From the NCBI GenBank assembly GCA_943355025.1, contig CALRDW010000012.1, positions 1-32,213 on the forward strand: a DNA stretch of 32,213 nt, given 5' to 3'. The stretch comes from Candidatus Magasanikiibacteriota bacterium. Lineage in GTDB: Bacteria; Patescibacteriota; Patescibacteriia; Magasanikbacterales; 2-02-FULL-50-9b. Shown here one piece after another: positions 7,210 to 18,200 of this stretch; the first letter of the stretch is position 1; the number at the start of each line of letters is the position of its first letter. The translations under genes and the position numbers were made by a program. The notes beneath the pieces are model-generated. The model saw nothing but the letters and a program-made list of their open reading frames with translations. It was not told the DNA's origin and did not search any database.

Positions 7210-8637
7210 ATGGCACTCAAGAAAAAACTAGTCCCTGCAAAAAAACCGGCGCCAAAACCACAACAGAAAATGCCTGTGCGTAAAGTAATGGCACCTGTGC
7301 CACAAGCGCCAAAAAAAGAGGTTGTGGATAAAGATACAAAAGCATCGGGTGCAAAGCGCCAAATCCAATTGCTTCGCGGCATGAAGGATATTTTGCCACG
7401 CGATCAGTATTACTGGAAAGCGCTCTACGATCACGCAGTAAAACTTGCAGAGGATTTTGGGTTTGACCGCCTTGAAACGCCGATTTTGGAAGATGCTTCG
7501 CTTTTTTCGCGGGGCGTTGGAAAGCAAACGGACATTGTTGAGAAGGAGATGTACGCATTTGAGGATCGCGATGGGGAAAAAATCGCGCTTCGTCCAGAAA
7601 ATACGGCGTCGGTTGTGCGTGCGTATCTGCAACACGGCATGTGGAATCAGCCACAGCCAATCAAGCTTTGGTATTGGGGGCCATTTTTTCGGCACGAGCG
7701 TCCGCAGGATGGACGACAGCGTCAATTTCATCAACTTGGTTTTGAAGTGCTTGGTGACGCATCACCAGTAATCGATGCGATGGTGATTCAGATGACTTAC
7801 TTATATTACAGCGAATTTAATTTGCCGATTAGCATTCAGATCAACTCAATCGGTATGCCGGAAGATCGAACGCGCTACAAAATGGAGCTTGTTCAATATT
7901 ATCGCTCGCATCGCGGAGTAATTTGTGAAATGTGCAAAGCGCGTCTCATAAAAAATCCGATGCGCGTTTTGGATTGCAAGGAAGATGTTTGTCAGCCGAT
8001 CAAAGCAAATGCGCCACAGATTGTTGACTATCTTTCAAATGAGTCGCGTGACCACTTTATGAAAGTACTCGAGTATCTGGATGAACTTAATATTCCATAC
8101 TTCCTCAATCATACGCTTGTTCGCGGGCTTGATTATTACACCAAGACGGTGTTTGAAGTTGTAACAACAGATGAGGATCAGGGATCTCAGACAGCGCTCT
8201 GCGGCGGTGGACGATATGATTTGTTGGTTGAAGAATTGGGCGGCAAGCCAACGCCTGCGTTTGGTGTCGCGCCTGGCCTCGAGCGCATGGTATCGCAGAT
8301 TCGTAAGCGCCAGGTTCCGGTTCCTGGAGCACCGCTTCCCCAGGTATACGTTGCGCAGCTCGGCGATTTATCACGTCGGAAAGCGATGACCCTTTTTACA
8401 CGTCTCCGTGAAGAAGGAATTCGCGCTGATCAGGATTTCTCGAAAAATTCTTTGAAGTCCCAACTTGAAAGTGCGAATGCGAAGAAAATTCCGTACGCAT
8501 TTGTTATCGGTCAGAAAGAAGTTCAGGAGGGAACCGTTATTATGCGCGACATGGATTCGGGCGCACAGGAAACGGTTGATTTTAACAAGGCGCCACAGAT
8601 CTTGAAGCGGAAATTAGGGCTTGAGAAAGCAGAATAA
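7210..8637 (+). CDS. hisS: histidyl-tRNA synthetase
   Basis: The 475-residue class II synthetase charges tRNA-His. Motifs visible are RGMKDILPRDQYYW at the start of the core, RPENTASVVRAYLQHGM (motif 2 region), FRHERPQDGRQRQFHQLGFE (motif 2), LVRGLDYYTKTVFEV (His-specific block) and ALCGGGRYDLLVEELGG (His-specific A), followed by motif 3 (FGVAPGLERM) and a C-terminal anticodon-binding domain. The first ~55 residues are an unusual Lys/Pro/Ala-rich extension (KKKLVPAKKPAPKPQQK) absent from most HisRS; it could be a nucleic-acid-binding tail. A later start at the internal Met just before KDILP (about 7381) is possible but would remove the RGM part of the conserved start, so ATG 7210 is kept. It follows lepB by five bases. 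Confidence 0.96.
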   Translation: MALKKKLVPAKKPAPKPQQKMPVRKVMAPVPQAPKKEVVDKDTKASGAKRQIQLLRGMKDILPRDQYYWKALYDHAVKLAEDFGFDRLETPILEDASLFSRGVGKQTDIVEKEMYAFEDRDGEKIALRPENTASVVRAYLQHGMWNQPQPIKLWYWGPFFRHERPQDGRQRQFHQLGFEVLGDASPVIDAMVIQMTYLYYSEFNLPISIQINSIGMPEDRTRYKMELVQYYRSHRGVICEMCKARLIKNPMRVLDCKEDVCQPIKANAPQIVDYLSNESRDHFMKVLEYLDELNIPYFLNHTLVRGLDYYTKTVFEVVTTDEDQGSQTALCGGGRYDLLVEELGGKPTPAFGVAPGLERMVSQIRKRQVPVPGAPLPQVYVAQLGDLSRRKAMTLFTRLREEGIRADQDFSKNSLKSQLESANAKKIPYAFVIGQKEVQEGTVIMRDMDSGAQETVDFNKAPQILKRKLGLEKAE

Positions 8638-8655
8638 AAAAGCGCATGCTTTTTT
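8636..8655 (+). terminator. hisS terminator
   Basis: AAAAAAGC (8636-8643) pairs with GCTTTTTT (8648-8655) around GCAT, immediately at the hisS stop codon. The stem is AU-rich, so termination may be partial; the much stronger inverted repeat at 8688-8768 lies just behind it. Confidence 0.6.
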
Positions 8656-8687
8656 ATTTCAACAGCATTCTAATAAACTTTCCGTTC

Positions 8688-8768
8688 AGGCTAAAATAAA
8701 AAATAGATGTCTCTCCGGGGGAGATAAACACGAGCCCCCATCGAGACATCTATTTTTTATTTTAGCCT
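8688..8768. repeat. long perfect inverted repeat (26-bp arms)
   Basis: Arms 8688-8713 and 8743-8768 are perfect reverse complements over 26 bases. Inside, after a symmetrical 3x3 mismatch, GGGGG (8717-8721) pairs with CCCCC (8735-8739), leaving a loop of about 13 bases. The whole element can fold into one 81-base rod. It has no coding content and no clear T-tract outside the stem, so it is larger than a normal terminator. It may be a terminator, a processed RNA hairpin, or a small fold-back (MITE-like) element between hisS and the next gene. Confidence 0.85.
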
Positions 8769-8778
8769 ATGCAGGTGT

Positions 8779-8790
8779 TAGTGCTATACT
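8779..8790 (+). promoter_or_regulatory. extended -10 promoter of the 215-aa gene
   Basis: TGCTATACT (TGn plus TATACT at 8785-8790) gives an extended -10; a weak TTAGCC lies 17 bases upstream inside the right arm of the inverted repeat. An inverted repeat GTGCTA/TAGCAC (8781-8786 and 8808-8813) brackets the predicted start point. The ATG at 8817 lies about 20 bases after it. Confidence 0.5.
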
Positions 8791-8816
8791 AATGCAATAC
8801 AAAAGTAGCACATCTC

Positions 8817-9464
8817 ATGCTTCCTAATCCTTTTGAAAAATCATTACCGCGCTTTGAGGATACAGACCCATTAAAAAATGCGGAGATTGTTCGTGAGTTT
8901 CTCGGACCAGAACGGGCGAAGAAATTTGCGCTCCTTTTTTCTGGAACTAAAAATGAGGTACAGCAACCGACAAGCACGGAAGAGTTACTTGCGATGAGCG
9001 CGGTTGCGAACAAGCTAGCCGAGGAGGAGCGAAGAAAATTAAGATTCGATCCTGAGTGGCAACAAAAAGAGCTCGAGCGTCGGATAAAGGATGTCAATAC
9101 CGACCAAGAATTTATTGTCGCTAATGTCTGGGCAACAGATTTTCCAGTTCCGGAGCAGCTTATTCCGGGGCCATATCGCGAAATTTATTTACTTGAGGGT
9201 GCCCCGCTCAGTGAATTTTTGGCAGAGCAGGATCGTAAAGGACTTCGACCTGTTGGTTTATATGAGTTGCTTGAGTATCTTCGAGGTGACAAAAATAATT
9301 GGTGGAGCGCTATTCCGCTTGTCGCGCTTGATTCTAGGTTGATGCGGCCTCTATATCCAGGTGTGTGGCGCGATCCTGGGGGCACTGCTGATGCACTTTA
9401 TCTGGAGACAGTGCCGGCCAGTGGGGCTAAAGAAAGCCTTCGGGTGCTGTTTGCACCAAAATAA
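8817..9464 (+). CDS. hypothetical soluble protein (215 aa)
   Basis: I do not recognise the family. The N-terminal half is charged and helical (EIVREFLGPERAKKF about 24-38; ELLAMSAVANKLAEEERRKL about 59-75). The C-terminal half is more globular, with FIVANVWATDFPVPEQLIPG (about 100-118), PLSEFLAEQDRKGLRPVGLY and repeated Trp/Pro (NWWSAIPLVALDSRLMRPLY, then GVWRDPGGTADALYLETVP). No signal peptide or membrane span is seen, so it is probably cytoplasmic. It has its own promoter and stands alone between hisS and rpsU. The RPVGLYELLEYL segment suggests a helix packing against a conserved core, but no catalytic motif is evident. Start ATG 8817 is the first in frame; no Shine-Dalgarno precedes it. 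Confidence 0.75.
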   Translation: MLPNPFEKSLPRFEDTDPLKNAEIVREFLGPERAKKFALLFSGTKNEVQQPTSTEELLAMSAVANKLAEEERRKLRFDPEWQQKELERRIKDVNTDQEFIVANVWATDFPVPEQLIPGPYREIYLLEGAPLSEFLAEQDRKGLRPVGLYELLEYLRGDKNNWWSAIPLVALDSRLMRPLYPGVWRDPGGTADALYLETVPASGAKESLRVLFAPK

Positions 9465-9517
9465 TTATAGCAATAATTTTGGCTGTAGTATGTTGAAACC
9501 AGGCAGGAGCCAGGTAT

Positions 9518-9547
9518 TTGACGGGCAGGGCCTTTTTATGATAGTCT
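9518..9547 (+). promoter_or_regulatory. rpsU operon promoter
   Basis: TTGACG (9518-9523) and TAGTCT (9542-9547) are 18 bases apart, about 40 bases before rpsU. TATGAT at 9537-9542 is an alternative -10 but has too short a spacer. This is the only clear promoter before the long run of genes up to ftsA. Confidence 0.5.
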
Positions 9548-9587
9548 TCAAGACATAAATCCTAACTCACCGGGAGGTGAAATTACC

Positions 9588-9803
9588 ATGATCGAAGTGA
9601 AACGCAGAAAAAGCGAGAGCTTTGAGTCACTCATGCGCCGCTTCCGTAAGCAGGTGCAGATGAGCGGCAAGATGCTGCAGGCTAAAAAAGTCCAGTATCA
9701 CAAGTCGCATAAGAGTAAGAATGTTGTGCGTGAAAGCACCCTTCTTCGTCTTAAGCGCCGAGCACTCCTTGAATACAAACAGAAAGTTGGAAAGATTGTC
9801 TAA
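9588..9803 (+). CDS. rpsU: 30S ribosomal protein S21
   Basis: S21 binds near the 3' end of 16S rRNA in the 30S subunit. The 71-residue very basic protein begins MIEVKRRKSESFESLMRRF, the typical S21 opening, and continues with helices rich in Arg/Lys (VVRESTLLRLKRRALLEYKQ). It lacks the usual KPSERRKRK run but size, charge and order fit. A strong Shine-Dalgarno (GGGAGGTGA) lies before the ATG, in contrast to most genes here. It is followed 29 bases later by yqeY, the conserved rpsU-yqeY pair. Confidence 0.93.
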   Translation: MIEVKRRKSESFESLMRRFRKQVQMSGKMLQAKKVQYHKSHKSKNVVRESTLLRLKRRALLEYKQKVGKIV

Positions 9804-9832
9804 TTTAGTTCAGTTACCCCCAGGCATGTCCT

Positions 9833-10285
9833 ATGGGAATTTCAGAGCAAATTGAACACGATGTAGCCGAAGCAATGCGGGCGAAGGATGAACTTCGTCT
9901 TTCAACGCTTCGGCTTATTCGTGCCGCAATAAAAAACCAAGAGATTGAACAGCGAACAAAAGGCGCTGTTGATCTTGATCAACTCGCGATCACTGTGGTA
10001 AAGCGCCACTTGAAACAAACGCAGGAAGCCAAAGAAGATTATGCGCGGGGCGGCCGCGCTGATTTGATTTCAAAAGCTGACGCAGAAATTCGGATTCTTC
10101 AAAGTTATTTGCCACAGGAACTTCCAGAAGAAGAAATTTTAAAAATTATTGATGCGGTAATCGCAGCAGCAGGCGCGGGCGCGAACACCGGAAAATTAAT
10201 TGGCGACGTTATGAAACGTATCGCGGGCCGAGCCGACGGCGCACGCGTTCGCGGACTTGTAGAATCGCGACTCAAACAATCTTGA
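9833..10285 (+). CDS. yqeY: YqeY/GatB-like domain protein
   Basis: The 150-residue protein belongs to the YqeY family, related to the tail domain of GatB, and probably binds tRNA or assists aminoacyl-tRNA metabolism; its exact role is not established. It shows the family features: MAKDE-type start (AMRAKDELRLSTLRLIRAAI, residues about 14-33), EIEQRTKG, a central QTQEAKEDYARGGRADL, and ILQSYLPQELPEEEI with C-terminal GKLIGDVMKRIAGRADGARV. It follows rpsU as in many bacteria and ends 12 bases before the first surface-protein gene. Confidence 0.93.
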   Translation: MGISEQIEHDVAEAMRAKDELRLSTLRLIRAAIKNQEIEQRTKGAVDLDQLAITVVKRHLKQTQEAKEDYARGGRADLISKADAEIRILQSYLPQELPEEEILKIIDAVIAAAGAGANTGKLIGDVMKRIAGRADGARVRGLVESRLKQS

Positions 10286-10297
10286 CCCACGCATCGT

Positions 10298-12229
10298 ATG
10301 CCCCTTGCTCTTTTCAGAGATCGTGAACAAAATAAAAAAACTATTTTATTAAGCGTTGTAATTGCGGCTGCAACTTTTTTTGCATGCGCATTATTTTTCG
10401 CGCATCCTGTTTTTGCGGCGCAAGGGGACGCAATTCAAAATTTAAATTCTGTTCAAAAATCATCAGGGCTCGGAACCAAAAGTTTAGGGTCAATCATCGG
10501 AACAATCATTCATATATTTTTGGGCCTGGTCGGCGGCATCGCGCTTATCATCTGTATTTACGGTGGTTTTCTTTGGATGACGGCGGGCGGCAGCGAGGAG
10601 AAAGTTGAAAAAGCAAAACAGGTTTTGCGAAATGGTGTCATTGGGCTCGCACTTATTTTAATGTCATTCGGCATTACGCAATTTATCATGTCGAAAATCA
10701 ATGGTGCGACGCAAGGAACGCTTGCGGTTGGCGGCGCTGGTGGTGCAGGAAACGCGGGTGACGCATATTTGAAAAACTACGATGGTTCTTCCGCGCTTGG
10801 GACTGTTATTGATTCGCATAAACCGGGTCGCGGCGAATTAAATGTTCCGCGCAACACACTTATTAGTGTGTTATTTAAATTTCCCGTCGATCCCGCGACA
10901 CTTATTGATGCAAAATCGCCGCTCGCAAAACACAAAGCAATTATTGATGCTTCGGGAAAATCTGTTGACACGGTAATATCGGGTCCACTTAAGGAGGGTG
11001 CGATTTCGATTTTTGAAACAGCGGCAGGGAAAGAGGCATCGCTCAAAAGTTCGGAAGTAACGGTACTTATGGCAGGCGGCGGCACGGATCTTACTGGGTT
11101 TACTTTGTACCTTGGGAAATTGCTCGGCTCGTCACAGGATCCAACACCCATCACCGTCCAACTTTCGGACACAATCATGAAATGGAATGCGAAAAGTGTC
11201 AGCGCGTTTAAAGGGTATAAGCCGTATTCGTGGAAATTCACTGTTGGCACAACGCTTGACTTAACACCGCCGCGTGTTGTTTCGATCGTTCCTGTTTCTG
11301 GAAAAACGTACGATAAAAATATTACAATTCAAATTACATTTTCTGAACCAGTTAATCTCGCGAGTGCGGTTGGTGAATACGATCCAACAAAAGGAAAAAG
11401 CTTTACAAATATTACTGCGGCCGGAAAAGATTCAGCGCTGGTTCCTGGACAATGGCGCGCTGGATCAGGATTTGAAGTGATTGAATTTACACCACTCAAA
11501 GAATGCGCAACTAATTCTTGCGGACAAAAAATATTTTGTTTGCCGGGAAATGATGCAATTACGATTCGTGCACGATCAGGAAATATTAAAATTGGAAATG
11601 AACCGCAAGAAGATGTCGCGGGCGGTCTTGTTGGTGTAACGGATATGGCAAATAACGCGCTCGACGGCGGCGGCGAAAATGCAAAAACGCAGTGGAGTCA
11701 AAATAATGGGAAAGCACAAGGATCGGATGTCGACGATTTTTGGATGACATTTAATACAACGGACAAAACAAAAACAGGCGCGCCACAAGTTATTGATATT
11801 GATCCGCCGGCAGCAGCAACTTTGATTGCTGTCACGAGCGAAGTGAATATCACATTTGATTCGCTCATGAAAATTACATCATTTGGCGATGCAAAACTTA
11901 CGGCGCAAGATCCACGGGCGCAAGCAGGTTTTAGTAAAAACGCAGAAAATACAACGTTCAAAAATGCAAGCGATGAAACAATTGATGTTACAAAAATGAC
12001 GCTGGTGCATGTTGATCTCGCAAAAAACCAACCGTACGTCGTCTTTGTAAAAGACACAGCACAAGATATTTATCAGAACTGTTTTACACCAGCAACGGCA
12101 CCAAAGAATGATAAAAAAAATCTGTTCACTTGCAGCGATCCGAATCGCCAAGATAATTTTAATTGTTGTGATGGACAGGCAGCCGGTGATTCGTGTAAAC
12201 TGTTGAAGTATGACAAGAACGTTCCGTAA
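10298..12229 (+). CDS. secreted pilin-like/Ig-like surface protein (643 aa)
   Basis: An N-terminal signal segment (about 14-41, ending PVFAAQG) is followed by a pilin-like region (about 55-137) with two hydrophobic helices: GLGTKSLGSIIGTIIHIFLG...ALIICIYGGFLWMTAGGSEE, then a basic turn and GVIGLALILMSFGITQFIM. This arrangement is like the TrbC/VirB2 pilin family and is repeated in the next gene. The rest is extracellular: SbsA-like (Big_5) Ig folds starting near DLTPPRVVSIVPVSG (about 326), FDSLMKI, and a Cys-rich C-terminus (about 605-636, with NCCDGQAAGDSC). Predicted topology is membrane anchored with large outer domains. The function is unknown; surface display or a pilus-like assembly is inferred. 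It overlaps the next gene by 20 bases, suggesting translational coupling. The start is preceded by CATCGT and lacks a Shine-Dalgarno. Confidence 0.8.
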   Translation: MPLALFRDREQNKKTILLSVVIAAATFFACALFFAHPVFAAQGDAIQNLNSVQKSSGLGTKSLGSIIGTIIHIFLGLVGGIALIICIYGGFLWMTAGGSEEKVEKAKQVLRNGVIGLALILMSFGITQFIMSKINGATQGTLAVGGAGGAGNAGDAYLKNYDGSSALGTVIDSHKPGRGELNVPRNTLISVLFKFPVDPATLIDAKSPLAKHKAIIDASGKSVDTVISGPLKEGAISIFETAAGKEASLKSSEVTVLMAGGGTDLTGFTLYLGKLLGSSQDPTPITVQLSDTIMKWNAKSVSAFKGYKPYSWKFTVGTTLDLTPPRVVSIVPVSGKTYDKNITIQITFSEPVNLASAVGEYDPTKGKSFTNITAAGKDSALVPGQWRAGSGFEVIEFTPLKECATNSCGQKIFCLPGNDAITIRARSGNIKIGNEPQEDVAGGLVGVTDMANNALDGGGENAKTQWSQNNGKAQGSDVDDFWMTFNTTDKTKTGAPQVIDIDPPAAATLIAVTSEVNITFDSLMKITSFGDAKLTAQDPRAQAGFSKNAENTTFKNASDETIDVTKMTLVHVDLAKNQPYVVFVKDTAQDIYQNCFTPATAPKNDKKNLFTCSDPNRQDNFNCCDGQAAGDSCKLLKYDKNVP

Positions 12230-15200
12230 TAATCTGATTCGATTATCTCGATTTTTTGTAATCGCAATCAGCGTCGGTGCGTTTTTATTTTTGCCTGCGG
12301 TTTCTGTGTTTGCGGCGCCGGCAGATCCGCTCGCTAATAATGCTGGCGCGTCGGATGTTGGGCTCACAACTGTTCAGGGCACGGCAGGGCTTGGAACAAA
12401 GTCACTCGGCTCGATAATCGGCAGCATCATCCACGGAATTTTGGGAACCATGGGCGTCATCGCGATCATCATCGTGATTTACGCGGGATTTTTATGGATG
12501 ACTGCGGCAGGAAGCGAAGAGCAAATTGAAAAATCAAAAAAATTATTACTTAATGGCGGCATCGGCCTCGTGATAATTTTTTCTGCGTATGCGATAACAA
12601 CATTTATTCTTGGGTCCGTTAGCGGTGCAACAGGAACTGGCGCCGCGAATCCAGGGGACGGTGGCGAAAATAATTTAAATTCGCAGGAAAGCGGAGGCCC
12701 GGGCGGTGGCAGTGGTTCTGGCGCGGGATTTGTGTTAAAAGGAATTACGCCGAGCGGCAAGCAGCTTGTTGCAAATCTTAAAGTCGCAGCAATTTTTTCT
12801 GCACCCGTTGATGTGGCAAGCGCTCAAAAAGCACTTGTTGTCACTGACGCATCAGGCGCGACGGTTTCGGGATCTGTTGGCGTCGATGGCGACATTATTA
12901 CGTTTATCCCGAGTTCAGTCTGTCCGAACCCAGACGCAGCGCTCAAATGCTTTGATGCGGGAGCTGAGTACACAGTAACGGTTACGGATGGAGCAGCAGG
13001 CGTGGTTTCTGCAATTGGAAAAAAGAAATTTACCTGCGGCGGTGGTTGCTCGACAAAGTTTACGGCTGGGACAGGTGTTGATAAAGAGGGGCCAAAAATT
13101 TCGAACACCGATCCAGAAGATGGCATGAAGGTGCCGGTAAATCAGATTGTGCCAGTTAGTGCGCTGCTTACCGACGACATCGCGGTTGCGTATGGTCGAT
13201 TATTTGTCGACGACAAACTTATAGAAACGGTTTTGGCGAAAAATTTGCCAAAAGAGTTTGAATTTTTCAGTAAAAAATTTGCAACAAAGGATGATAAACC
13301 GGGCCAGGCACGCAAATTAAAAATAGAAGCCCATGACACCGCAGATAATCTTGCAGCAGCAACGATTACTGTTTTTGGTGCGCCACAATCCTGCTTTAAT
13401 AAAGTGTTAGATCCTGTTCCAGCAGGCGACGAGATCGACATTGACTGCAGTCTTGCAGGCGGGGCATGTAATGAGTGCTCGACAAAACCCGTGATCAAAG
13501 GCGTTTCTCCACAGGACGGTGCGCCAGGGAATTTCGTTACACTTTCAGGTAGTAATTTTGGAAAGAATGCTGGCACCGTAACATTTTTAGGAAATGCTCT
13601 TGACCCGAAAGATGATGTTGTTGCGCCACTCGCGTGCGCGGCCGGCTGGTCAGGAAGCCAGGTGATTATTGAAATTCCAAAAAATGCGGTTTCTGGGCCG
13701 CTTCAGCTTAAAAATGAGGCCGGCCTCATTGATTCAACATCAGACATTAAGGGTGTGTATCTTAAATCATTTACAATTAATGATACTGTGCGTCCGGGAA
13801 TCTGCGCACTTACGCCGCTTTCAGGTTTTGGCGGAAAAACAAAAATAACTATTTCTGGGGCGACCGGAATTTCGCCAGACGGCGGCAGCCACGAGTTATT
13901 TTTTAGTGCGTTTGCGGCAGATCAACCAGAATGGACAGCAGATTCGGTTAGTGCGTTTGTGCCAACGTTAGAGCCGGGCCAAACTGAGGTTCAGGTTACA
14001 GCAGATGGTGTATCAAGCAACGCGCTTCTGTTTCAGATAACGGAAGATCCAGCAGCCGAAGCGCAGAAAGCAGTCGTGTCAGCGCTCGATCCGAAAAAGG
14101 GTGGCGTTGGACAATTTGTTTCGATTACAGGATCAAAATTTGGGTTTACACCGAATAAGGTCTTTTTTACGCCGATTGTTGGCGGTGTTCCAGTCGGAGA
14201 GGCGACGCCAGCAGATGTAAGTTTGCCAAAGGAGTGCGCAAAAAATTATTGGAAAATAAATGTAGATGATTCGGACGACAGCATTGTTATAAAAGTTCCG
14301 GAGCTTTCAGAGGGGGAATATGCAGTTACTGTTCAGCCGTTCGGTGTTGGAAAGGCAAGCTCTCCGAAGACATTTACAGTGACAAAGGAAAAACCGGGCC
14401 CACAAGTGTGTTCGCTGGTTGCAGACACAGGTCCGGGGGATGGCACGCTCAAGGTAAGTTTTTATGGCGAGCACTTGGGGACAAGTCCGGGCGGCGCACT
14501 CTTTTCGGATAAAAAAGTCGCAGCTACTCCAGTTAACGGAGGCTGGAACGATAATAATGCCGTAGTTATTGTGCCAAAGGGCGCTATCAGTGGAAGTGTG
14601 CGCGTCGCGATTGCAAGTGGTAAACCAATTGACGCAACTACGTGCGAGGCGAGCCCAGCGCTCTGTAGCAATCCACTCAAATTTACCGCGATTGATTGTC
14701 GCGTTCAGGCGAGCATTTGTGCAGCTGGAACAATGTGTTGCGGCGATGGGAGCTGCAAAGCAAGTTGTGGTGAGGGCGGGCCTGTCTATCACGCAGCAAC
14801 TTTTGCATGGTGTATTTCGACAGGAGAATCGTGTGCAGCTGCTCTGCCGCCGCGCATTGTTGAGGAATGTAAACTTGGTGACCCGACGAACATCGATATA
14901 CCGTCTCCAAGCCCGATGAGCGCGTGGCCGAGCACAACTGGGGCAAAGGTGTGTGTAAACGCAATGATTTCTGTAAAAATGACGGAGCCGGTTGATCCAG
15001 ATTCGGTTCTCATCAATAAAGGAGCTCTTAGCACGCTTACGATTCAGCGTTGCACGGGTGCGCCCGAAGCGCCGTGCTCGTCGTTCGATGAAAATCCGGT
15101 TGAGCTTACGAATCTTGTTGTAACATCACGTTCGGATAAAAAGAATGCGGGAATTTTTGTTCAACCAAAGGAACTTAAATCAAAGAGCACATACCGAATC

Positions 15201-18200
15201 GCGCTTACGGGAGGAATTTTTGGCTTTGATTCGGGATTGCCACTTGCAGGGCCAACAACAAATGTGAGTACGTGCAAGCCACAGGGCGACGAGGTGTATT
15301 GTTTCACATTTACAACAACCGACGACTATAACGTGTGCGAGATTGATGCGGTAAGCATGAGTCCACAAAGTTATATCGCAAAAAATTTGGGACCAATTCG
15401 CGATCCATTTTCAAAAGTTAAGCAGCTGCAGCCATGGCTCGCACTCGCCTACGCACAGCCGGATCATTGCCAGATCGTTGACCCATCACCGTTTCCATGG
15501 CAGTGGAATCCAGCAAAAGGAACCGATCAATATTACGATGTTGCGCATTCTATTTTGTTGAACTCACCGATTTCACATTTTCATGCAGTTCAACCAACAG
15601 AAGAAGGAAAAACAATTCCGCTTGCAATCGCGACAGTTAATGGTGCTGGCGAAAAATTGGTTGGCGCTGGACTCCTCGCAATCAATCCTGGAGTGCCGCA
15701 AGTTGTTGAGGCGTGTACAGAAGGATCAATGCCGTCGCCGACACCATCAAATTTGTGGGCGGATTCTGAAAATATTTGTCCAGACGCACTTGTGCTCGCA
15801 CAGTTTGATCAGCAGGTTGTTGGTCCCGCTGAAGGTCCTGTAGATTTTCAATTATGGGAGTGCACAAGCACCAAACCGGGCGAGGAATGCAAAACAGTTA
15901 CCTCTAAACCATTCCCAACTTCGTACGCAGAAATTCAGCCGAAAAAAATCCCAGGCGGTCCGTGGTATTATGAACTCGATCATAAAACATTGCCGAAGAA
16001 TACTTTTTTCTTGGCCGAAATTAAATCCACGACCAAAGTTCCGGGAAAGTTTGGTAAAGTGATGCCACAAAATAAAGCGTGCCGTCCGGGTGTTGGCTAT
16101 TGTTTTACATTTAAAACAGCAAAAACAATGGATCCGTGTAAGATTCAGAAAGTTATTATTTCGCCGGCAACTTGGCTTGCGGAAAACTACGGACTTCAGA
16201 AAAATGAAATTGGCGCTGATATTCTGTGGTCAGCATATCCACAGCCAGAAAATATTTGTACCGTGCTCGGTGGCGGACATACGTATAATTGGGGTGTAGA
16301 CACGGAACATCTTGGGTTTGCTGCAATTGATCCGGAGAATACACAGGCAGACGTAAGTGCAGAGCAGCCTGTTTCGGCTTTGAAGGAAACGGTTGACGAT
16401 GATCTGATTAAATTATTTGCAACAACTGAGGGAATTACAGGTACTGCGGAAATCAGCGTGCAGTTTCCTGATCCTACTGTTGTCGAGCACGAGCCTTTTT
16501 CATGTGTTGGCGGGTCAGTTTGTCCAAACGCATTCATGGGCGTCACTTTTTCCGTTAACATGGATCCAAAGACAGTGTCGGATAATATTTATTTGTATGA
16601 CTGCGGCGCTGTAAGCGATGTAAATCCGACGATCGACTGTCCGTTTGATGCGGCGTTGTGGAAAAAGAACGCTGTTAAATTAACTGCGTCCCCAATTGCG
16701 GCATCAAATAAAACGAAGTTTGAATTTTTTAAGAACGGCGAAAAACTTGGTACAACGCTCAAAACAATGACCCAGTACCGTCTCGCGGTTGGCAAAAATG
16801 TTTTGTCGGCGGCATCAAAGCCACTTGGAGGGTTAAATTTCCCAGACGCACCAGCTGTTTTTCTGTTTTATTCCTGGGTGTTTAGTACGGGTAATGCATT
16901 GTGTACCGTTGACCATGTTTCTGTTGCGCCGCTTATAGCCCAAGCTCACGCGCAAGGAGAGACACGTACATTTACAGCATTACCGTATACTTCGCCGGAC
17001 GCGTGTCATCCAAATGGACAAGCGCTCAACCCTGATGAGTATAAGTGGAGCTGGAGCTCAAGCAAGCCGCTTGTGGCAGCGCTGTTCCCACCAGCGCCTC
17101 CAGACATTGCAAAATCGAGCACATCCTCAACACAGGAATTTTACATGCGTGCCGCAGATGTTACGGGAACGAGCAGTACTCAGCAGTCGACTTTGACAGC
17201 GCTCGTTCAGGGTCAGAGCAAAAAAGGAGAGGCAACATGGAAAATGGTGTGTGCATCGCCACCGCTCGGATGTCCGTTAGTGACTGTTAATGGGCAGTCG
17301 CAGCAAACATATCCTGGCGCTGACAAATGTTGTTACGTTCCTGCAAAAATTGTAAAACCATACCCAGCGGCAGGGGACAAAGACGTGTGTATCAACACAC
17401 TCATTAAGATTCCTGTAAATACGCTGCTCGATCCACTCACAATTACATCGTCAACGGTTCAGATTGGTATCATAGACGCAAAAAATCCATGTAAAAGCGC
17501 GAATGGTAAGGATGCGTTTTGCTATGGCAAAATTCCGTATTCAGCGAATGTTGTCAATACGAAAATTGGTGAGAAAAATCAACAATACTCGTTTATTTTC
17601 CTGTCACTTCTCGACACACTCCCAGAAAACTCTAAAGTTCGTATACATGTCATGCGACAACCAGGTCAGGAATCAGAGCCGCCAGCCTCCGCGGTCATGT
17701 CTCAAAAAGGTGTGCCGATTGACGGGCAGAGTTGGGATTTTGAAACGGGAAGTAAGCCGTGTGAATTAAACGCTGTCGACGTATATCCGCCGCAGTCCAC
17801 CTTTACAAATCTCGCCGACAAACAGTCGATGTTCTCAGTTGGTGTAAGCAAACAGGGTGATTTCTCGATACCGTTGTCGCCAATTCCAAATAAATATGAT
17901 TGGACGTGGAAATGGTTTAGTTCACACACAGATGTTATCGCGTTTGACGCGGCTTCAAAGTTGCCTGCGACCACAATTAAGCCAGCGGGCTTGAACGGCG
18001 TGTCGACAATTACCGCATTTGCCTCCACAACTGTTGATGTTTACTTTAATTCAGGTAACAAGGTTGCGGGCTCTGCGATTGCAACTGCAGCACTTTGTGA
18101 AAATCCATGGTTTGCGGAAACGGATAGCGGCCTTGCGAATGACGACGCATCAAAAGATGTTCTCAAGAAGTTTCACCTGTCGTTTTGGTATTGCCGCGAC

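Noticed and set aside
6587-8637. Antisense frames over lepB and hisS
   Set aside because: Both genes have all family motifs in the plus frame; the antisense frames have none.
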